Part shown: in pieces, positions 6,727 through 11,220 of the stretch
Position numbering within the stretch: position 1 is the first letter of the stretch
Layout of the letters: each line of letters starts with the position of its first letter
Program-made: the position numbers and the translations under genes
The notes under the pieces: model-generated
What the model saw: only the letters and a program-made list of their open reading frames with translations
Database searches by the model: none
Told to the model about the DNA's origin: nothing
Source of the DNA: Lachnospiraceae bacterium
GTDB lineage: Bacteria; Bacillota; Clostridia; Lachnospirales; Lachnospiraceae
Length of the DNA stretch: 11,220 nucleotides
Direction of reading: 5' to 3'
NCBI GenBank assembly: GCA_003542935.1
Contig: DPJQ01000275.1
Coordinates: 1-11,220, forward strand

Positions 6727-7301
6727 TTTTTCCCGCCCTCCTTACTCCGCAGATCCCACACAATAAAATAAGCCAGGCTTACCGCCGCCGCGGCCATCAT
6801 CAGACTGATTGACGAAAGGTTCCAGGAAAAAATATTGATAAGCAGCATTCCAACCAGAGAGCAGACCATGATTATTTTTGTCAGAACTGTTTTAGGCATA
6901 TTTTTCATCATACTAAACCCCGCATTGAGGATCAGAATGCCCACCGCGGCTTTTATCCCCATAAATGCATTTGTCACAACAGTAATGTCCAAAAAATTAT
7001 CCAAAAACATGGAAATGATAAAAATAATGATGAATGACGGAAGAACAACTCCAAGCGTAGCAAAAACTGAGCCCAAAAGCCCCGCTGTTTTATATCCCGT
7101 AAATGTGGCGCAGTTGATCGCGATAGGCCCCGGCGTAGATTCCGCTATCACGGCAATATTCACCATATCGTCATGACTAATCCATTTTTTCTTTTCGACG
7201 CAGTAATCTTCAATGACGGAAATCATGGCATACCCGCCGCCGAATGTAAATAAGCCGATCCTGAAAAACGTTAAAAACAGCTCTGGTATCACATCAAACA
7301 T
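6723..7301 (-). CDS. chrA: Chromate transporter subunit, first half (CHR family)
   Basis: Length is 192 residues, with the same domain as the downstream half. TFGGGYAMISVIEDYCV (about 18-34) and AESTPGPIAINCATFTGY (about 52-69) match the FGGG and PGP motifs, followed by TLGVVLPSFIIIF. Six or so hydrophobic stretches are seen. The C-terminus ends with polar KEGGKK and overlaps the next gene. The start ATG at 7301 has AGAGG six bases and AGGAG about 12 bases upstream. The two halves diverge in sequence, so they are a hetero-pair rather than a recent duplicate. A weak promoter (7325-7352) lies inside the YbjQ remnant upstream. Confidence 0.93.
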   Translation of the reverse strand: MFDVIPELFLTFFRIGLFTFGGGYAMISVIEDYCVEKKKWISHDDMVNIAVIAESTPGPIAINCATFTGYKTAGLLGSVFATLGVVLPSFIIIFIISMFLDNFLDITVVTNAFMGIKAAVGILILNAGFSMMKNMPKTVLTKIIMVCSLVGMLLINIFSWNLSSISLMMAAAAVSLAYFIVWDLRSKEGGKK

Positions 7302-7324
7302 GGCAAACCTCTACTCCTTCGCTT

Positions 7325-7352
7325 TTTATACCGATCTGCTACTCGATCACAA
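7325..7352 (-). promoter_or_regulatory. Possible promoter of the chromate transporter pair
   Basis: On the minus strand TTGTGA (7352-7347), 16 bases, TATAAA (7330-7325). The leader would be short but includes the AGGAG site. The -35 lies over the last codons of the YbjQ remnant. Match quality is moderate and the spacing is one base below the optimum. Confidence 0.35.
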
Positions 7353-7413
7353 CCGACGTGCCGCTGGCCGTCACCATATGCATTCCGTTGTTGGTCTCTG
7401 ATATTTTATTATC
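7339..7413 (-). pseudogene. 3' remnant of a YbjQ/UPF0145 family gene
   Basis: On the minus strand a 24-codon frame ends ETNNGMHMVTASGTSVVIE and stop TAG (7341-7339). This strongly resembles the C-terminus of YbjQ/UPF0145 (heavy-metal-binding-like) proteins, which end in an NGxMLMVxxSGTAV-like strand. Intact family members are about 105 residues. Here the frame is closed by a TGA at 7416-7414, and nothing upstream in any frame I read resembles the rest of the protein. It is probably the tail of a deleted gene left at a rearrangement junction. The family call rests on a short motif recognised from memory. Confidence 0.55.
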
Positions 7414-7763
7414 TCATAAAAGCTCTGCCCGTGCCACTTGTTTTTTCTGTTGTTTCCATAGCATAAACAACCGTGGCAGATCTTACTGCAGTTTCTCATC
7501 TCTCTCCCTCAAACTGAACACAGACGCTCCCCATGCTGCAGTCCGGATCATAAGCGCTGTTTTCACCGGAAATTCTTCGTCAAATTCCGCCACCAGCCCT
7601 TCCTGGCTGGACTGCTCTCCTTTTTTGCTTTCATCACATATTCTGTGGGTCCAAATTTTTCCGAATCGGTATACTGTTTTCCGCATCTCACTTGAAATAA
7701 GGCGGGAAATACTCCCTGGAATATGGTTTTCCTCAAGAAGTTTAAAAGAATATATGCTTTTAA

Positions 7764-7790
7764 AGCCTGTCAGCCGAAAACTGACAGGCT
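7764..7790 (-). terminator. Possible intrinsic terminator of the macro/vWA unit
   Basis: A perfect 10-bp stem, AGCCTGTCAG and CTGACAGGCT, has a 7-base loop. On the minus strand it begins 60 bases after the vWA stop and is followed by TTTAAAAG, a short U-run. On the plus strand no U-run follows. The weak U-run lowers confidence. Confidence 0.5.
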
Positions 7791-7850
7791 CCAGACTGCA
7801 GATAAAGCCGCTCCGGCGCGCGTGTGCCAAATTTCATGACGTCCTCTCGC

Positions 7851-8504
7851 TCACCTGCGTCCGCCCCGCTTTTTCATATCCCTGCGGATCCTCTCAAAGG
7901 GTGCGGCGGAGATGCAGCTTTCCTCCCTGAACTCCGCAACGGCCTGCGCCATCGCCGAAAAATTCAGAGCCGTCCCCTCGCTGTCCGGCACATAATCCAC
8001 CGCCCGCTCCGCGCTGATGCCAAAATGGCCCGCCGTCTGAACGGCATCGATGTTTGCTCCCAGAAACACAAACTCCCAGCCGTATTTCTCCTTCTCATAC
8101 TCAATCATCTCCTTCACTTTCTGCAGGGAATACTCTCTGCTGGAATTCTCCTCCCCGTCGGTGATGATCACGAACATCACCTTTTCGGCCCGGTACTCCT
8201 GCGCCGTATTTTTCTGGACAGAGATAATCTTGTTTAGCGTCGCGCCGACGGCATCAATCAGCGCGGTGGAGCCGCCCACAAAATATTCTTTCTCCGACAT
8301 GGGGCTGACCGCCCTGATATCGATGCGGTCATGCAGCAGCTCATACCGGTTGTCAAACAGCACCGTCGTAATCCGACACTCTCCGTCGAGTTCCCGCTGT
8401 TTCTGCAGCATGGAATTAAATCCGCCGATGGTATCCTTTTCCAGCCCGCTCATGGAACCGCTCCTGTCGAGAATAAACACTAACTCTGTAAAATCTTTTT
8501 TCAT
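7851..8504 (-). CDS. von Willebrand factor A (vWA) domain protein
   Basis: Cytoplasmic (no signal peptide or membrane segment), 217 residues, nearly all one vWA domain. The metal-ion-dependent adhesion site is complete: DRSGSM at 13-18 (D13, S15, S17), T80 in GGSTAL, and D116 in ITDGEEN. The core strand ELVFILDRS and the WEFVFLGANID strand near 143-153 fit TerY-like bacterial vWA proteins that assemble protein complexes. The C-terminus is basic (RRDMKKRGGRR). The ATG follows AAGGAGGG with good spacing, but that site lies in the 3' arm of a long hairpin. It is 79 bp downstream of the macro-XRE gene on the same strand, so cotranscription and a shared role are likely. The partner and function are unknown. 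Confidence 0.9.
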   Translation of the reverse strand: MKKDFTELVFILDRSGSMSGLEKDTIGGFNSMLQKQRELDGECRITTVLFDNRYELLHDRIDIRAVSPMSEKEYFVGGSTALIDAVGATLNKIISVQKNTAQEYRAEKVMFVIITDGEENSSREYSLQKVKEMIEYEKEKYGWEFVFLGANIDAVQTAGHFGISAERAVDYVPDSEGTALNFSAMAQAVAEFREESCISAAPFERIRRDMKKRGGRR

Positions 8505-8510
8505 GAAAAT

Positions 8511-8556
8511 GCCCTCCTTTTTTCTGATGATCCCATCTTACCAGAAAAAGGAGGGC
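8511..8556 (-). promoter_or_regulatory. Hairpin that masks the vWA ribosome binding site
   Basis: On the minus strand GCCCTCCTTTTTCTG (8556-8542) pairs with CAGAAAAAAGGAGGGC (8526-8511): 15 base pairs with one bulged A, and a 15-base loop. The 3' arm contains the whole AAGGAGGG ribosome binding site of the vWA gene, and the stem ends six bases before its ATG. It could act as a translational switch or couple vWA to upstream translation. It could also be a weak terminator (followed by ATTTTC). Confidence 0.6.
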
Positions 8557-8583
8557 GTTTTGTCGCCTGCAAAGCGACACTTT

Positions 8584-9609
8584 TCACGCGCCCAGCAGCG
8601 GTTGATCATATTGAAACAACACTTCGTTGATCTCAAAAATATTGTACTTTCGGTGGATGATAAAATACTCCACGATCACATCGAATTTGCTCGCATGGGA
8701 GAGCGCATACCCGGCCCGCTCCAGCAGCCCGTCCGTCTCGGGAAGCGTCAGCTCCAGGGCAACCGCAAGCGCAAGGATCGTGGGCTTTTTGGGCGTGTAG
8801 CCCTTCCCCGTCCGTATTTTGGAGAACAGTTTGCGGTCGATATTGGCCTTCTTGTAGACCTCCACATCCGTTCTGCCCTTTGCATCGATCAGCCTTAAAA
8901 GCGCATCCGAGAAGGGCTCGTCCAGATTCTTTACTAGATCGTCGATCTCCTGCGGTGCCGAAGCCATCTGCGGCGCCGCCATCATCGGCACATCACCGTA
9001 GAAAGCCGAAGGGGCCTCCTCCCTCAGGGCAAGCTCCTCCACTTCAAGAAGCTCCCGTTTTCTGCCGCCACGACTCTCCACATAGTGCTCACTGATATAG
9101 CTTTCCACACTCCCCAGAAGGGATTTGCTGAGCACAAAGGCTGACCTGTCAAAGATCACAAGGTACACCTGCATTTCATGCCCGGCCAGAAACTCCTCTA
9201 TGGCAAGCCGCGCCACCTCCAGCGCCTTATCCTTCGGATAACCGTAGATGCCGCTTGAGATCAGCGGAAAGGCAATACTTTCGCATCCATTTTCCTGTGC
9301 GAGTTTCAGCGACTCCACGTAGGCCGACCGGAGAAGTTCCCTGCACTCCCGCTTATGCAAACGGCTGTAGACCGGCCCCGCCGCATGGATGATATACTTT
9401 GCCGGCAGCGCAAACGCCGGGGTAATCGCCGCTTCGCCCGTCTTGATCGGGGCGGCGGCGGCACACGCGGCCTGCAGCTCCTCCACCCCCGCCGCGTGGA
9501 AGATCGCGCCGCAGACGCCACCGCCCATTTGCAGGGCGGTGTTCGCGGCGTTCACAATGGCGTCGGCTTCCATTTTCGTGATGTCCTGCCGGACGATGGT
9601 AAAGGGCAT
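8584..9609 (-). CDS. Macro domain protein with C-terminal XRE-like helix-turn-helix region
   Basis: Length is 341 residues. The macro domain (about 1-175) would bind or remove ADP-ribose or O-acetyl-ADP-ribose. The ligand motifs are QDIT (8-11), VNAANTAL (19-26), GGGVCGAIF (29-37) and the phosphate loop ISSGIYGYP (117-125). After a linker (180-220), residues 225-341 form an all-helical region. It contains FSDALLRLIDAKG, VYKKANIDRKLFSKIR (an XRE-like helix-turn-helix) and a C-terminal KFDVIVEYFI plus DQPLLGA tail, seen in clostridial macro proteins. The frame opens further upstream (9711), but MPFTIV at 9609 has GGGAGG five to eight bases before it and starts at the family N-terminus. It is the first gene of a probable unit with vWA. 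Macro motifs look intact; the enzyme activity is not proven. Confidence 0.93.
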   Translation of the reverse strand: MPFTIVRQDITKMEADAIVNAANTALQMGGGVCGAIFHAAGVEELQAACAAAAPIKTGEAAITPAFALPAKYIIHAAGPVYSRLHKRECRELLRSAYVESLKLAQENGCESIAFPLISSGIYGYPKDKALEVARLAIEEFLAGHEMQVYLVIFDRSAFVLSKSLLGSVESYISEHYVESRGGRKRELLEVEELALREEAPSAFYGDVPMMAAPQMASAPQEIDDLVKNLDEPFSDALLRLIDAKGRTDVEVYKKANIDRKLFSKIRTGKGYTPKKPTILALAVALELTLPETDGLLERAGYALSHASKFDVIVEYFIIHRKYNIFEINEVLFQYDQPLLGA

Positions 9610-9650
9610 GAAGTCCACCTCCCATATGCGGCCTGTCCCGGACCGCGTCC

Positions 9651-9670
9651 GTACGGCTTTCAGCCGGTAC
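9651..9670 (-). other. Hairpin at the 5' end of the macro-XRE mRNA
   Basis: On the minus strand GTACCGGCT, a three-base loop GAA, then AGCCGTAC forms an 8-bp stem with one bulged base. The predicted transcription start (about 9670) coincides with the first base of the stem, so the mRNA would begin in a hairpin. Such ends commonly stabilise mRNA; that role is inferred. Confidence 0.4.
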
Positions 9671-9676
9671 AGGCTT

Positions 9677-9705
9677 ATTATAGCACACCATATGCGGATC
9701 AACAA
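9677..9705 (-). promoter_or_regulatory. Promoter of the macro-XRE/vWA unit
   Basis: On the minus strand TTGTTG (9705-9700), 17 bases, TATAAT (9682-9677). The -10 is consensus and the -35 is weak beyond TTG. The leader is about 60 bases. Confidence 0.65.
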
Positions 9706-9747
9706 CCTCATGTCAGGGCCTTGTGCCCGCCTTTTCTGCCTGCCGCG

Positions 9748-9789
9748 GCCGGCCGGGGAACCCCGCTTTCAGCGGTTGCAGCCGGCCGG
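9748..9789. repeat. Repeated GCCGGCCGG around the response regulator promoter
   Basis: GCCGGCCGG occurs at 9748-9756 and 9781-9789, 33 bp apart (about three helical turns). The second copy is in the spacer of the promoter, and CGGGGAACCCCG lies between them. These are candidate protein-binding sites, but GC-rich DNA makes chance likely. Confidence 0.3.
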
Positions 9790-9804
9790 TTTTCATGATA
9801 CAAT
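9776..9804 (+). promoter_or_regulatory. Promoter of the two-component genes
   Basis: TTGCAG (9776-9781), 17 bases, TACAAT (9799-9804). Each hexamer is close to consensus with optimal spacing. The start of transcription is predicted near 9811, about 47 bases before the GTG start codon. It is divergent from the macro promoter. Confidence 0.7.
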
Positions 9805-9857
9805 ATCCCAAACGCCGCCCCCGTCCGCATCCGGCGTCAACGAGAGGAGTGAGCGCA

Positions 9858-10568
9858 GTGATCCGCATTGCCATCGCGGAGGACGATCCCCAGTGTTTTG
9901 CCCAGCTGGAGCGGTACATTGGCGACTACGGCCGGGAGACGGGCCGGGCCTTCCAGATCACCCACTACGACAACGGGGAGGATCTGGTGGAGCGGTACAG
10001 GCCGGAATTCGACCTGATTCTGATGGACGTGGATATGCCCTTCATGGATGGGATGACGGCGGCGGGCTATGTGCGCAGGCTGGATCCGGAGGTGGTGATT
10101 GTGTTCGTCACCAACCTGGCCCAATACGCCATCCAGGGCTATTCCGTGAACGCCCTGGATTACATCCTCAAGCCGGTGAACTATTTTTCCTTTGCCCAGC
10201 GGCTGGGCAGGGCGCTGCAGTATGTGAAAAAGCGGGAGGACACCTGCCTTATCGTGGCCGTAAGAGGGGGCACGATAAAGCTGGAGGTGGACGGCATCTT
10301 TTACATTGAGCGGCTGGGCCGGCAGCTCATGTTCCACACCCGTTCCGGCGTACACGCCTCCACCGCCACCCTCCAGCAGGTGGAGGAGGCCCTGAAGGGC
10401 CGGGGCTTTGCCCGCTGCAACAAGGGCTACCTGGTGAACCTGGAGTACGTGGACGGCATCCAGGACGGCTGCGCCATGGTCCGGGGGGACAAGCTGCTGA
10501 TCAGCCGGGGCAGGCGGGGGCCGTTTTTGGAGGCCCTGGCCGACTGGGTGGGAGGTATGGGCCCGTGA
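9858..10568 (+). CDS. LytTR family response regulator
   Basis: Transcription regulator of 236 residues. The receiver domain (1-120) has acidic residues E8-D9-D10, the phospho-acceptor D57 in LILMDVDMP, T85 in FVTN and K105 in DYILKP. The LytTR DNA-binding domain (about 130-232) has IFYIERLGRQLMFHT and FARCNKGYLVNLEYVDGI, as in AgrA/LytR proteins. The frame extends upstream, but the GTG at 9858 follows GAGGAG by eight bases and begins exactly at the receiver strand VIRIAIAEDD. The last codons overlap the next gene by 4 bp. G+C is clearly higher than in genes to the left. Targets are unknown. Confidence 0.95.
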   Translation: MIRIAIAEDDPQCFAQLERYIGDYGRETGRAFQITHYDNGEDLVERYRPEFDLILMDVDMPFMDGMTAAGYVRRLDPEVVIVFVTNLAQYAIQGYSVNALDYILKPVNYFSFAQRLGRALQYVKKREDTCLIVAVRGGTIKLEVDGIFYIERLGRQLMFHTRSGVHASTATLQQVEEALKGRGFARCNKGYLVNLEYVDGIQDGCAMVRGDKLLISRGRRGPFLEALADWVGGMGP

Positions 10569-11220
10569 ATACCATCTACCAATCCGATTTTCCCCGGATC
10601 ATCACTGCCATTGCCGAATGGTGCGCCTGCCTCACGGTCATTGCCAAGTACCCCCGACGGCACAGCGGCGCCCGGCTGTTGGGGCTGCTGGGCCTGGGGC
10701 TGACGGTTCAATGCCTGTTTCTCGCCTTTACCGACAGACTGCCCATCCTGCTCTGGGTGCCCTGTATGGCGGTGGCAGTGGGGTTGATGCTCGTCCTGAT
10801 TGCCACCTGCTGCAATATGCCCCTGGCCACAGCGGGCTACTGCACTATCCGGGCCTTCGTCCTGGCGGAGTTTGCCGCCTCCCTGGAGTGGCAGCTGTAC
10901 TCCTACGCCCTGTACGCCCTGGGCTGGCAGAGGGGATCGGCGTCCGCCGTCGCGCTGTCCGCGTTCATGCTGACGCTGGTATATGCCGCGGTGTTTTCTG
11001 TCATGTTCTGCCTGGAAAGCCGCCGGACCGACCCGAGGGCCGCCCTGACCTTCCGACTCCGGGAGCTGTGGAGCCCCATCCTCATCGCCCTGTCCTGCTT
11101 CCTGCTGAGCAACCTCAGCTTTGTCAACACCGGCATCCCCTTCACCAGCTCGGCGCAGACGGATATTTACAACATCCGCACCCTGGTGGATCTGGCGGGG
11201 GTGGCCATGCTGTACGCCTA
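10565..11220 (+). CDS. Membrane sensor, probably the cognate histidine kinase (N-terminal part)
   Basis: An open frame from a GTG at 10565, overlapping the response regulator stop (GTGA), runs off the window after 218 codons without a stop. GGGAGG lies nine bases before the GTG. The protein starts MNTIYQSDFPRIITAI and is very hydrophobic, with about six likely membrane segments (near 11-27, 37-55, 59-82, 90-108, 127-150, 168-186) and short polar loops such as KYPRRHSG and ESRRTDPRA. The layout fits the sensor domain of AgrC/GHKL-type kinases paired with LytTR regulators. The kinase part itself lies beyond the edge, so the call rests on context and membrane topology. Confidence 0.75.
   Translation, partial: MNTIYQSDFPRIITAIAEWCACLTVIAKYPRRHSGARLLGLLGLGLTVQCLFLAFTDRLPILLWVPCMAVAVGLMLVLIATCCNMPLATAGYCTIRAFVLAEFAASLEWQLYSYALYALGWQRGSASAVALSAFMLTLVYAAVFSVMFCLESRRTDPRAALTFRLRELWSPILIALSCFLLSNLSFVNTGIPFTSSAQTDIYNIRTLVDLAGVAMLYA

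Larger units (their letters stand above)
7302..7850. other. 549-bp stretch without a convincing intact gene
   Basis: It holds, from left to right, the leader and possible promoter of the chromate pair, a YbjQ 3' remnant (7339-7413), AT-rich sequence, and a strong inverted repeat (7764-7790) that may end the macro/vWA unit. A 115-codon minus-strand frame from a TTG at 7830 to 7483 is open (segments RKTVYRFGKIWTHR and EGLVAEFDEEFPVKTA), but it has no ribosome binding site or recognisable family and contains the inverted repeat. Confidence 0.5.

Noticed and set aside
7483..7830. Minus-strand 115-codon frame with TTG start between the vWA gene and the chromate pair
   Set aside because: No ribosome binding site, no recognised family, and its 5' part contains the perfect 10-bp inverted repeat read here as a terminator. 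It looks protein-like in places, so a profile search could revive it.
7358..7930. Plus-strand 190-codon open frame over the same gap and the vWA 3' end
   Set aside because: Composition (Ser/Cys/Arg-rich, many Pro) is typical of antisense reading, and it overlaps the vWA gene and the YbjQ remnant.
9610..9711. Upstream extension of the macro protein to 9711
   Set aside because: The extension covers the promoter and leader and is not family-like. The ATG at 9609 has GGGAGG.
9723..9857. Upstream extension of the response regulator to an ATG at 9723
   Set aside because: It would include the promoter and has no ribosome binding site. The GTG at 9858 has GAGGAG and starts exactly at the receiver domain.
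1..11220. CRISPR array, tRNA, rRNA, transposase, phage genes or riboswitch
   Set aside because: No regularly spaced repeats, tRNA-like folds, mobile-element proteins or known riboswitch cores were seen on either strand.

Overview
The window looks like a chromosomal piece of an anaerobic Firmicute of the Clostridia, most likely a gut Lachnospiraceae-type organism. The evidence is a butyryl-CoA-forming thl-crt-hbd gene set, AGGAGG-type ribosome binding sites, TATAAT-type promoters, a long-form ribosome hibernation factor, an NrtR-like NUDIX regulator and a macro domain fused to an XRE-like C-terminus. The genus is not determined.

Left part (1-2700, minus strand): acetyl-CoA acetyltransferase, crotonase and the first 138 codons of 3-hydroxybutyryl-CoA dehydrogenase. 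Together they convert 2 acetyl-CoA through acetoacetyl-CoA and 3-hydroxybutyryl-CoA to crotonyl-CoA. A sigma-A-type promoter sits upstream of the thiolase, and just downstream of its predicted start of transcription is an 18-bp element that fits the redox repressor Rex. A perfect 11-bp hairpin lies between thiolase and crotonase.

Middle part (2800-7850): hpf (minus strand) is divergent from a MATE efflux transporter (plus strand) whose predicted promoter implies a leaderless mRNA. Next come an NrtR-like NUDIX protein (minus) and a translationally coupled pair of half-size chromate transporter subunits (minus). Directly upstream of the chromate pair is the 3' stub of a YbjQ/UPF0145 gene, within a 549-bp stretch without a convincing intact gene.

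Right part (7851-11220): a macro domain-XRE protein and a von Willebrand factor A (vWA) protein form a probable two-gene unit (minus). The intergenic RNA can fold so that the vWA ribosome binding site is buried in a 15-bp stem. Divergent from this unit is a GC-rich LytTR response regulator overlapping by 4 bp the start of a membrane sensor, probably a histidine kinase, that runs off the window. Base composition rises sharply there (hand count 40/60 G+C at 10381-10440 against 24/60 at 7021-7080), which suggests a different history.

A loose theme is NAD and ADP-ribose: a likely Rex operator (NADH sensing), a NUDIX-wHTH protein (ADP-ribose-type ligands) and a macro domain (ADP-ribose binding). 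No CRISPR array, tRNA, rRNA, transposase or phage gene was recognised. The best candidate for something new is the macro-XRE/vWA pair with its hairpin-masked translation start.
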